Source: Streptomyces sp. WMMC500
GTDB taxonomy: Bacteria; Actinomycetota; Actinomycetes; Streptomycetales; Streptomycetaceae
Assembly (NCBI RefSeq): GCF_027497195.1
Contig: NZ_CP114905.1
Location: 8,286,001 to 8,350,000, forward strand
Reading direction: 5' to 3'
Length of the DNA stretch: 64,000 nt
The translations under genes were made by a program, and so were the position numbers. Positions within the stretch are counted from its first letter, which is position 1. Every line of letters starts with the position of its first letter. Below the pieces are notes generated by a model. That model saw nothing but the letters and a program-made list of their open reading frames with translations, did no database searches and was not told the DNA's origin. Of the stretch, positions 1 to 7,670 are shown piece by piece.

Positions 1-933
1 CTCTCCGCCAAGAGCCCGGCCATGCGGGCCATGTACGACTACGACCCGGAGCACGAGAACATCCCCGCGAACACCGAACGGGACCTCCTCCTCGAAAAGG
101 TCGCGCCGCCGGTCTTCGGCGTGGTCCGGAAGTTCGACGGGCGACTGCTGGTCCTGCTCTCCTACACCTGCGCCGCGCACTGCCGTTACTGCGAGCGGCA
201 GGACCGCGTCGGCGTCGGCCTGGACCGGATGGGGCGGCTGACCACCCAGCAGCTCGACGACGTCATCGACTACGTGCGGTCCGACGAGTCGATCACGGAG
301 GTCATTGCCAGCGGCGGCGACCCGCTCACCCACCCCAAGGGCCTGGAGTACCTCTTCGGCGCCCTGCGGGAGGTCGAGCACGTCAAGGTGCTGCGCATCC
401 ACACCCGCTTCCCGTTGCAGACGCCGCGACAGGTCAACGTCGACCTCATGGGTCGCCTCGCCGCCTGCAAGCCGACCGTGTTCCTCAGCCTGCATATCGA
501 CCACCCGGACGAGCTGACGGACGAAGTGGTCGACCTGATCGGCCGGTTCCGCGCGCAGGGTTACATCCTGATCAGCCAGAGCGTGTTCCTGAAGGGCGTC
601 AACGACGACGTGGAAACGCTCGCCACGCTCTTCGGCGAACTGTTCTTCCTGGGAGTGCGCCCCTATTACATCTACCACTGCCAGCGCATCGAGACGACCG
701 CGCGCTTCGAGATGGAGTTCGACGACGAGATCAAGATCATGTCGACGCTCCGGGAACGCCTGAGCGGCCTGGCGTATCCCCAGCACGTACTCGACCTCCC
801 CGGCGCCCGCGGCAAGGTCGTCGTGCCGACCACGCACTGGGACTTCGACCACGCCAGGACCCGGGACTTCGACGGCCGCGAACTGAGCACCGACACCTGG
901 CAGGTCACGACGGCCGACGAGCAGAAGTCGTGA
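1..933 (+). CDS. Radical SAM 2,3-aminomutase-like protein (KamA family), 5' partial
   Basis: The reading frame is open from base 1, so the true start is probably upstream; the first ATG in the window is at 22. Numbering from that ATG, C50, C54 and C57 form the CxxxCxxC site that binds the SAM [4Fe-4S] cluster, followed by R59, the position that binds substrate carboxylate in lysine 2,3-aminomutase (R134). An SGGDPL motif and a C-terminal PGARGK with K265 match the PLP lysine (K337). D258 matches D330, but the position of D293 is Q221, with the spacing to D258 and K265 exactly conserved. The C-terminal extension of clostridial KamA is missing. Family members move an amino group from C2 to C3 of an amino acid, making a beta-amino acid. 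The next gene overlaps by 4 bp. Substrate is unknown and may not be lysine. Confidence 0.85.
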   Translation, partial: LSAKSPAMRAMYDYDPEHENIPANTERDLLLEKVAPPVFGVVRKFDGRLLVLLSYTCAAHCRYCERQDRVGVGLDRMGRLTTQQLDDVIDYVRSDESITEVIASGGDPLTHPKGLEYLFGALREVEHVKVLRIHTRFPLQTPRQVNVDLMGRLAACKPTVFLSLHIDHPDELTDEVVDLIGRFRAQGYILISQSVFLKGVNDDVETLATLFGELFFLGVRPYYIYHCQRIETTARFEMEFDDEIKIMSTLRERLSGLAYPQHVLDLPGARGKVVVPTTHWDFDHARTRDFDGRELSTDTWQVTTADEQKS

Positions 934-1934
934 CCGTCCTGCTCTACGACGTCCCGCGGACCGAACTCCACGACGAGGAGTCGATCGAGTACGAGATCCG
1001 GCGGAACTTCGAGACCGAGGAGAGCATCAAGGCCCTCGCCGACCACTGCCGGAGTTTCCTGCCCGGCCTGACCACGCTCAACGTCGCCGACGAGAACTGG
1101 ACGGGCCGGCTGCACGGCCGGCGCGTCCTCAACTACACCTACGCCTTCGGCCTGCTCGACACGAGCGTCCGGCCCACGCTCCTCCTCGAAGCGGCCGGCG
1201 CCGACTACCTCGGGGCACGCCCGGCCGGCCTCTACCTCAGCGCCAACAAGCCGCACGTCTCGGACCTGATGGCGAGCCTCGGTTTCTCCTGTCCGCGCCA
1301 GCAGCTCGTCTGCGGGCCGCTGTCGCCCGCGGACGCGGAACGGCTTTCCCGGCGGCTGGAGCCGGCCGAGCACCTGGTGCTGAAACCGGCGTACGAGGAG
1401 TCGAGCATCGGCCTGGCCCTGCTGCCGAACGAGCCGAAGGCGCTGCGGGAGGCGGTGAACGGTCTCCAGCGCCGGCTGCCGTGCGTCGCGCTGCTCCAGG
1501 AGTACGTGGACGGGGTGGACGTGACGGTTCCGGTGATCGGCAGGTCGTCACCGCGCTGCCTGCCGGCGGTCGTCCTCGAACGCGACACCTGGGGATCCGT
1601 CCCGGCCGTGATGGACGCCGCCACCAAGGCGACGAAGGCGACCGTGCACTACGCGTCCACGGCCGGCTGGGACGGGGAGCTGCAGGCCCGGATCTACGCC
1701 ATGGCCTTCGCCGCCACCGAGGTCGCCGGACTGCGGGACTACTCGCGACTCGACTGCCGGGTCACTCCCGCCGGCCGGTGCGTCTTCCTGGAGATCAACG
1801 CCAACCCGCAACTGGGCCTCGGCAAGGCGTCGTTCGCGGTGTCGGCGGGCGTGATCGGCAAGGAGGTCGGCGAGGTCGTCCGCGCGATCGTGCGGGACAC
1901 CCCGGCGGCACTCCCCGGGACGGTGGGCCGGTGA
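930..1934 (+). CDS. ATP-grasp ligase, D-Ala-D-Ala ligase-like
   Basis: The 334-residue protein has ATP-grasp features in order: NKPHVSDLMASLG (start of the central domain), KPAYEESSIGL (ATP-binding lysine and small loop), a QEYVDGVDVTVPV segment, and near the C-terminus LDCRV followed by FLEINANPQL, which carries the Mg-binding Glu and Asn. This layout matches Ddl-type carboxylate-amine ligases, which activate a carboxylate as acyl phosphate and join it to an amine. The N-terminal third is not recognisably Ddl, so a housekeeping role is unlikely. The GTG start overlaps the upstream stop by 4 bp, implying translational coupling with the aminomutase. A plausible role is ligation of a (beta-)amino acid made by the neighbour; the partners are unknown. 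Confidence 0.85.
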   Translation: MTVLLYDVPRTELHDEESIEYEIRRNFETEESIKALADHCRSFLPGLTTLNVADENWTGRLHGRRVLNYTYAFGLLDTSVRPTLLLEAAGADYLGARPAGLYLSANKPHVSDLMASLGFSCPRQQLVCGPLSPADAERLSRRLEPAEHLVLKPAYEESSIGLALLPNEPKALREAVNGLQRRLPCVALLQEYVDGVDVTVPVIGRSSPRCLPAVVLERDTWGSVPAVMDAATKATKATVHYASTAGWDGELQARIYAMAFAATEVAGLRDYSRLDCRVTPAGRCVFLEINANPQLGLGKASFAVSAGVIGKEVGEVVRAIVRDTPAALPGTVGR

Positions 1935-2683
1935 TCCCCGGGCCCGGCCGGCGGCCTCCCCGCCGGATCGCCCTGTGGTCGGGCCCGCGCAGCCTGTCCA
2001 CCGCGCTGCTGCGCTCGTGGGAGAGCCGGGCCGACACGGCCGTCAGCGACGAGCCGTTCTACGCGTACTTCCTGACGGCGACCGGTGCCGACCGGCCCAA
2101 CGCCGGCGACTCCCTGGACAGCCAGCCGCACGACTGGCGCGTCGTGCTCGGCCGGCTGCTGGGCGAGGTGCCGGACCGCCGGCCGATCTGGTTCCAGAAG
2201 CACCACGCGATGCACCTGCTGCCCGAGGTGCCCCGGTCCTGGATCGCCGGGATGACGAACTGCTTCCTCGTCCGCCACCCCGCGCGCGTGGCGGTGTCGT
2301 ACGCCCGGATCAGGCCCGGGTTCACCGCGGAGGATCTCGGCTTCCGGCAGTTGCGTGCGGTGTTCGGCTACGTGACGGAGCACTGTCCCGGCACGCCTCC
2401 GGTGCTGAACGCCGCGGATCTCGCGAGGGACCCGCCCACGGCGCTCAAGGCCCTGTGCGCGGCGCTCGGCGTGGACTTCACCGAGGACATGCTCGCGTGG
2501 CCGCCCGGCAGGCACGAGCACGACCCCTCGCTCGGAGACCCCTGGTACCGGAACGTCCAGGGCTCCAGCGGCTATCTGCCGTACACCGAGGACGAGCCGC
2601 AGGTGCCGGCGGAACTGCGCGGAGTCGTCGACGCGTGCATGGACGACTACCTGCACCTGGACCGGCACCGCATCCACTGCTGA
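1931..2683 (+). CDS. Sulfotransferase-fold protein
   Basis: GTG at 1931 overlaps the previous stop by 4 bp and gives a 250-residue protein. The N-terminal WSGPRSLSTALLRS resembles the 5'-phosphosulfate loop of PAPS-dependent sulfotransferases, and CFLVRHPARVAVSY resembles the 3'-phosphate-binding strand-helix. This subfamily, with the WSGPR start, is found widely in bacteria and plants as sulfotransferase-like proteins of mostly unknown substrate. The protein lacks signal or membrane segments and should be cytosolic. Its position between an ATP-grasp ligase and a carrier/adenylation fusion suggests it modifies, or uses the fold to bind, an intermediate of the same pathway. Sulfate transfer itself is inference. 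Confidence 0.75.
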   Translation: MIPGPGRRPPRRIALWSGPRSLSTALLRSWESRADTAVSDEPFYAYFLTATGADRPNAGDSLDSQPHDWRVVLGRLLGEVPDRRPIWFQKHHAMHLLPEVPRSWIAGMTNCFLVRHPARVAVSYARIRPGFTAEDLGFRQLRAVFGYVTEHCPGTPPVLNAADLARDPPTALKALCAALGVDFTEDMLAWPPGRHEHDPSLGDPWYRNVQGSSGYLPYTEDEPQVPAELRGVVDACMDDYLHLDRHRIHC

Positions 2684-2719
2684 ACAGACCGCACCCCACC
2701 CACCGCACACGGAGGCACG

Positions 2720-4477
2720 ATGGCTGCGTCAACCGACCTGCGAAGGGAGCTGTCGGCGCTCTGGCTGGCGGCCCTCGCCCTGCCGCCCGGCGAGGAGGTC
2801 GCCGGCGGGGAAGCCTTCTTCGACGCCGGCGGCGACTCGCTCGCGGTGATCATGCTCCACACGACGATCGAGGAGCGGCTGAGGCTGGACATCGATGTCG
2901 GCGAGGTCTTCGACGTTCTCGCCACGCGCGACTTCGACGCTCTGGTCGCACTGGTCTCGGCAACCGCCGGACCCGGGGCCGCGGCTCCCGCCGCCGCTGA
3001 CGCCCCCGGTGCCACCGCCGCCGGCGACGGGGACGGCGTACGCGCGCACCAGCACATCGGCGAGCGCATCGGCGTGCTGGCCGCGCGCCATCCCGACCGT
3101 ACGGCCGTGATCAGCGTCCGGCCGGACGGCGCCGAGACCTCTGTGACCTGGGCCGAACTTCAGGCGCGCAGCAACGCCGCCGCCCGGGCGCTCGCCGCCG
3201 CCGGGGTCGGCGGGGACGACGTGGTCGTGGTCTGCCTGCCCAACGGCATCCCGCACATCGTCTCCACGCTGGCCGCCTGGAAGGTCGGCGCGCTCGTCGT
3301 GCCCGTCAACCCCGCGCTCCCCGAGCGGGAGCACGCGGAACTGCTCGCCCGGGTTGCGGGGGCCCATGTCATCGGCGGCCGCTCCGGTTCGCCACCACCC
3401 GCGGACCTGCCGGCCACCGCGGCGGACGGGGCGGAGTACCCGTCCTCCGGGGTGCCGCGGTCGGCGGCCCTGACCGGCGGAAGCACCGGCACCTCGCGGA
3501 TCGTGCTGCGGCGGCATCCGTGGACGTACGACCCCGACGCACCCGCGCCCGCCGGCTACAGCCTGGAGGGGATGCGGACCGGCCAGGTCCAGTTGGTCTC
3601 CCTCCCCATGTACCACGGCGGTTTCCTGGAGACCCACAACGGGCTCGCGATGGAGCACACCGTCGTGGTGATGGAACGGTTCTCGCCGACGTTGTTCCTG
3701 CGTCTCGTGGAGCGGCACCGGGTCGCCTTCCTGGTGCTGGTGCCGACCCTCATGCGTGCCATCGCCTCGGTGCCGGACGTCGAGTCCTTCGACCTCGGCA
3801 GCATCGAGGCCCTGTACCACGGGTCCGGGGGCTGCCACGAGTCGGACAAGCGCCGGTGGCTCGACCTGCTCTCGCCGGAGCGCGTGTACGAGGACTACGG
3901 CTCCATCGAGGACATCGGCTTCCTCACCATCAGAGGCGACGAGTGGCTGAAACATCCGGGAAGCGTGGGGCGGCCGTCCGGGGACGTGACCGTACGGATC
4001 CTCGACGACGACGGCGCCGGCGTGCCGGCCGGGACGGTCGGCAACGTGTACGTCCGTTCGTCGCGCTCGACGCAGCCCCGCTACCTCGGCGGCGGGCCGC
4101 CCCTCGCCGGGAGGGACGGGTTCCTGACCGTCGGCGACCTCGGTTACCTGGACGAGGACGGCTACCTGTATCTCGTCGACCGCCGGGCGGACATGATCAA
4201 CGTCGGCGGGATCAACGTCTATCCGGCCGAGATCGAAGGGGTGCTGGCCGAGCTTCCCGACGTCGCCGACGTGGCGGTCGTGGGACGGCCCCACGACGTC
4301 CTCGGCGCGGCCGTGCACGCCGTGGTCGTACCGGCCGCGGGGAGCCGGCCGCGCGAACAGGACCTCGACGCCCACTGCCGCGGCCGGCTGGTGCGCACCA
4401 AAGTCCCCGTCTCCTACACGTTCACCGACCGGCTCCCCCGGGACGCGGCCGGCAAGCTCCGCCGACGCGACCTGTGA
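2720..4477 (+). CDS. Carrier protein-adenylation (ANL) fusion, NRPS-like
   Basis: ATG at 2720 follows a GGAGG site. Residues ~1-80 are an acyl/peptidyl carrier domain with FFDAGGDSL, in which S40 is the predicted phosphopantetheine attachment site. From ~110 to 585 is an ANL adenylating domain: the phosphate loop LTGGSTGTSRIVLR (~251-266, unusual because the usual lysine region reads SRI), YGSIEDIG (~393), a hinge with VDRRADMINVGGINVYP (~486-502), and the catalytic C-terminal K579 in PRDAAGKLRRRD. Carrier-first order is the reverse of most NRPS modules, and there is no condensation or thioesterase domain. The loop and overall pattern look closer to acyl/aryl-CoA-ligase-type domains than to classical amino-acid A domains. 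It probably loads an acid onto its own or a partner carrier for the neighbouring enzymes. Confidence 0.88.
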   Translation: MAASTDLRRELSALWLAALALPPGEEVAGGEAFFDAGGDSLAVIMLHTTIEERLRLDIDVGEVFDVLATRDFDALVALVSATAGPGAAAPAAADAPGATAAGDGDGVRAHQHIGERIGVLAARHPDRTAVISVRPDGAETSVTWAELQARSNAAARALAAAGVGGDDVVVVCLPNGIPHIVSTLAAWKVGALVVPVNPALPEREHAELLARVAGAHVIGGRSGSPPPADLPATAADGAEYPSSGVPRSAALTGGSTGTSRIVLRRHPWTYDPDAPAPAGYSLEGMRTGQVQLVSLPMYHGGFLETHNGLAMEHTVVVMERFSPTLFLRLVERHRVAFLVLVPTLMRAIASVPDVESFDLGSIEALYHGSGGCHESDKRRWLDLLSPERVYEDYGSIEDIGFLTIRGDEWLKHPGSVGRPSGDVTVRILDDDGAGVPAGTVGNVYVRSSRSTQPRYLGGGPPLAGRDGFLTVGDLGYLDEDGYLYLVDRRADMINVGGINVYPAEIEGVLAELPDVADVAVVGRPHDVLGAAVHAVVVPAAGSRPREQDLDAHCRGRLVRTKVPVSYTFTDRLPRDAAGKLRRRDL

Positions 4478-4508
4478 CCCTTCGCCCGCGAGACGCCCCG
4501 GAGTACCG

Positions 4509-5471
4509 ATGACCACCCGGACCCCCGCCGACGACGTGCTGCTGCACGCCCGCGGCCTGGTCAAGCGCTACCGCAGGAGCCGGCACGGCGAGCCGTTCAC
4601 CGCCGTCGACGGCATCGACTTCGCCGTACGGCGCGGCGAGGCGTTCGGCTTCCTCGGCCCCAACGGCGCGGGCAAGTCCTCCACCATGCGCATGATCGCC
4701 TGCGTGTCGCCCGCGACGGCCGGCACCCTGCGTATCCTCGGCCGCGACCCGGCGACGGACGGGGCACTGATCCGCAGCCGCATCGGCGTCGTACCGCAGG
4801 ACGACACGCTCGACGCCGAACTGACCGTCCGGGAGAACATCCTCGTCTACGGGCGCTACTTCGGCCTGCCCCGCCGGGCCGTCCGTGAGAAGGCCGCGGA
4901 GCTCCTGGAGTTCGCGCAGCTCGGCGAGCGGGCGGACAGCCCGGTCGAGAGCCTCTCCGGGGGCATGCGCCGCCGGCTCACGATCGCCCGTTCGCTCGTC
5001 AACGACCCCGAGGTCCTGCTGCTGGACGAGCCCACCACCGGACTCGACCCGCAGGCGCGGCACGCCCTGTGGGACAAGCTCTTCCGCCTCAAGCGCGGCG
5101 GCATCACCCTCATCCTGACCACCCACTACATGGACGAGGCGGAACAGCTCTGCGACCGCCTGACGGTCATGGACCACGGCAGGATCGTCGCGACGGACAC
5201 TCCCGCCGGGCTGATCGAGCGGCACTCCACCCCCGAGGTGCTGGAGCTGCGCTACCACCCCGAGGTCCAGTCCGTCATGGCGGAGAAGCTCGCCGGCCTC
5301 GCCGAACGGATCGAGGTACTTCCCGAGCGCCTGCTGCTCTACACCGGCAACGGCAGGGCGACGCTGGCCCGGGTCCTCGCCGGGAACGACGAGCCGCTCA
5401 CCAGCCTGGTGCGGCGGGCCACCCTCGAGGACGTCTTCCTCACCCTCACCGGCCGCAGCCTCGTCGACTGA
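4509..5471 (+). CDS. ABC exporter ATPase, DrrA-type
   Basis: 320 residues with Walker A GPNGAGKSS (~50-58), signature LSGGMRRRL, Walker B LLLDEPTTGLDP and an H-loop TTHYMDEAE, followed by the ~100-residue C-terminal extension typical of DrrA/NodI drug-export ATPases. It sits 31 bp after the NRPS-like gene with a GGAG site before ATG 4509, and 13 bp before the first permease. It should energise the two ABC-2 permeases that follow, most likely exporting the product of genes 1-4 and giving self-protection. Substrate is inferred from position only. Confidence 0.92.
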   Translation: MTTRTPADDVLLHARGLVKRYRRSRHGEPFTAVDGIDFAVRRGEAFGFLGPNGAGKSSTMRMIACVSPATAGTLRILGRDPATDGALIRSRIGVVPQDDTLDAELTVRENILVYGRYFGLPRRAVREKAAELLEFAQLGERADSPVESLSGGMRRRLTIARSLVNDPEVLLLDEPTTGLDPQARHALWDKLFRLKRGGITLILTTHYMDEAEQLCDRLTVMDHGRIVATDTPAGLIERHSTPEVLELRYHPEVQSVMAEKLAGLAERIEVLPERLLLYTGNGRATLARVLAGNDEPLTSLVRRATLEDVFLTLTGRSLVD

Positions 5472-5484
5472 GGAGCCCACCGCC

Positions 5485-6261
5485 GTGAACGCCCCCGCCC
5501 TGCGCGAGTTCTCGTACCGCATGATCCGCTACCGGCGCACCTGGCGCGGCACGGTCGTGGTCAGCGTCGCCAACCCGCTGATGTTCCTGCTCGCCCTCGG
5601 CGGCGGGCTGGGCACGCTGATCGACCGCAACGCCCCCGCCTCCCTCGGCGACGTCTCCTACGTGGCCTTCCTCGCCCCGGGGCTGCTGGCGGCGGCCACG
5701 ATGCAGACCGCCGTGCTGGAGTCGACCGGCCCCGTCTACGAGTCGACGCGCGGGCGGGGCAACTACCGGGCCGCTTCGGCGACCTGCGTGGAGCCGTTCC
5801 AGATCTATCTGGGCCATCTGTTGTTCATCGCCTTCCGGGCGGTGACCAGTGCCCTGGCCTTCGTGGCGGTCATGGCGGCCTTCGGCCTGTCGCGATCGCC
5901 CGGCACCGCGGCGGCCCTGGTGGGCGCCGCGGCGCTGACCGGGGTGGCGTTCGCCGCCCCGATGGCGGCCTGGGCGGTGGGGGTGCGCCGCCCGGCGTCC
6001 CTGGACAGCGTCTTCCGGTTCGTCGTCATGCCCCTGTACATGCTGTCCGGCACCTTCTTCGCCGTGGACCAACTCCCCGCCGCGGTCCGGCCGCTGGCCT
6101 GGGTGACACCCCTGTGGCACGGGGTGGACCTCTGCCGGACCGTCAGCCTCGGCACCGACCGGCCGGCCATGACGATCGTGCACGTCTGTTGTCTGGTCGC
6201 CCTCACCGTGGCCGGCTGCGCGGCCGGCCGGGTCACCTACCGGCGACAACTGCACCCGTGA
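5485..6261 (+). CDS. ABC-2 type permease (DrrB-like), first subunit
   Basis: GTG at 5485 follows an AGGAG overlapping the upstream stop. The 258-residue protein has about six hydrophobic segments, including VVVSVANPLMFLLALGGGLG, a segment around TAVLESTGPVYESTRGRGNYR typical of the cytoplasmic loop of ABC-2 permeases, and PLYMLSGTFFAVDQLP. Family: NodJ/DrrB membrane subunits that pair with the ATPase just upstream. A second, different permease follows 18 bp later, so the exporter is probably a heterodimer. Confidence 0.9.
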   Translation: MNAPALREFSYRMIRYRRTWRGTVVVSVANPLMFLLALGGGLGTLIDRNAPASLGDVSYVAFLAPGLLAAATMQTAVLESTGPVYESTRGRGNYRAASATCVEPFQIYLGHLLFIAFRAVTSALAFVAVMAAFGLSRSPGTAAALVGAAALTGVAFAAPMAAWAVGVRRPASLDSVFRFVVMPLYMLSGTFFAVDQLPAAVRPLAWVTPLWHGVDLCRTVSLGTDRPAMTIVHVCCLVALTVAGCAAGRVTYRRQLHP

Positions 6262-6279
6262 GAGAACGAGGAGCAAGGC

Positions 6280-7104
6280 GTGAGCACGGAGACTTCCGGC
6301 GGGGCGTTCGCCCACCGGCCCGGTGGGTGGAAAGACCTGTCACTGCGCCGCTCCGGCCGGCTGGTGGAACGCCATCTGCTGATCTACCGGCATACTCCGG
6401 GGGTGCTGGTGGCGGAGATATTCGAGCCCCTTCTCTACCTGCTCGCCATCGGCGTCGGAATCGGCCATCTCGTCGGCGACGTGCCCGGAGTCGAGGACTC
6501 CGCCGACGGCTACAGCGCCTTCGTCGCGCCCGCGCTGCTCGCCACGGCCGCTATGAACGGAGCGATGAACGAAACCACCTTCAACCTGCTGCGCAAACTG
6601 AGGGTGGACAGAATCTACGACTCGGTGCTGACCACCCCGATGACGGTCTCCGACATCGCCCTGGGGGAGGTCTGCTGGGCGGTGCTGCGCGGCACCCTCA
6701 CCTCCACCGGATTTCTCGCCGTCATCGCTGCCCTCGGGCTCGTCCAGTCGCCGTGGGCGGTGCTGGTGATCCCGTGCGCGGCCCTGGTCGGCTTCGCCTT
6801 CGCCGCCGTGGGACTCGCCGTGACGACCTTTCTGCGGGGCTGGCAGGATTTCCAGTACATCCAACTGGCCATGCTCCCGATGTTCCTCTTCGCGACGACC
6901 TTCTATCCGCTGGACGTCTACCCGCGCCCGGTCCAGGCCGTGGTCGCGTGTCTGCCGCTCTACCAGAGCATCGAGCTGACCCGGGGGATCGCGCTGGGCC
7001 GCTTGGCTATCTCTTTGCCGGTAGCCGTCGCCTACCTGGTGCTCATGGGACTGGCCGGCCTGGTGATCGCCCGCGGCAGGCTGGCCCGGGTACTTCTCCG
7101 TTAG
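6280..7104 (+). CDS. ABC-2 type permease (DrrB-like), second subunit
   Basis: GTG at 6280 lies after a GAACGAGGAGCAAG site. The 274-residue protein has about six membrane segments. The segment IFEPLLYLLAIGVGIGHLVGD and the later TTFYPLDVYPRPVQA are typical of NodJ/DrrB permeases. It resembles the previous gene in topology but not closely in sequence, which suggests old duplication and a heterodimeric pore. It is the last gene of the cluster, ending 28 bp from the convergent methyltransferase stop. Confidence 0.9.
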   Translation: MSTETSGGAFAHRPGGWKDLSLRRSGRLVERHLLIYRHTPGVLVAEIFEPLLYLLAIGVGIGHLVGDVPGVEDSADGYSAFVAPALLATAAMNGAMNETTFNLLRKLRVDRIYDSVLTTPMTVSDIALGEVCWAVLRGTLTSTGFLAVIAALGLVQSPWAVLVIPCAALVGFAFAAVGLAVTTFLRGWQDFQYIQLAMLPMFLFATTFYPLDVYPRPVQAVVACLPLYQSIELTRGIALGRLAISLPVAVAYLVLMGLAGLVIARGRLARVLLR

Positions 7105-7132
7105 GAGCCGTCCCTGGCCGCCCGTCGCCCGG

Positions 7133-7627
7133 TCACCCTTCGGGGTACTGCTTGCAGTACTCGTACAGCGCCATCGCCGTCGCGGTCGCGACGTTGTAGC
7201 TGTGCGGCATTCCCCAGACGGGAATCTCGACGCAGTCGTCGACGAACTTCAGTTCCTCCTCGGTGAGGCCGAGCCGTTCGTTTCCGACGGCGAGGGCCGT
7301 TTTCCGGGGGAAGGAGAAGCTGTGCAGGCTGTGCGAGTTCGTCGTCTGCTCCAGGCCGATCGTCCGGTATCCCGCCGCGCGGAGATCCCTGAGTACGGGG
7401 GGAAGCGTCCGCCGGACCTCGATCGTGACGTGCTCCAGGCTGTCCCGTGCGACGTCCGGGTCGATTTTCGCGTTGCCGCACGCGATGACCCGGGTGATTC
7501 CGCAGCACCCCGCGGTGCGCACAATGCTGGACAGATTCGCGCGGGTACGGAGAGGAGCGCAGGCCAGCACGATTTCGCGCTCTCTGGTCAGCGTCGCCGG
7601 TGGCCGATGCCGAATGTGGTCGAACAT
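7133..7627 (-). CDS. TrmH/SpoU-family RNA 2'-O-methyltransferase
   Basis: The 164-residue protein is a minimal SPOUT domain without an N-terminal substrate domain. It has motif 1 around NLSSIVRTAGCCG, motif 2 in AVGNERLGL, and motif 3 in IPVWGMPHSYNVATATAMA, which forms the knotted SAM site. Enzymes of this size include TrmL (tRNA wobble 2'-O-methylation), while larger relatives such as Tsr and AviRb methylate 23S rRNA and give antibiotic resistance. It is convergent with the exporter operon, 28 bp away. A self-resistance role for the cluster product is possible but speculative; a housekeeping tRNA role is at least as likely. Confidence 0.88.
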   Translation of the reverse strand: MFDHIRHRPPATLTREREIVLACAPLRTRANLSSIVRTAGCCGITRVIACGNAKIDPDVARDSLEHVTIEVRRTLPPVLRDLRAAGYRTIGLEQTTNSHSLHSFSFPRKTALAVGNERLGLTEEELKFVDDCVEIPVWGMPHSYNVATATAMALYEYCKQYPEG

Positions 7628-7670
7628 GATCGGCTCAGTCTACAAGGGGCACCCCCGCCACCCGCCCCCG

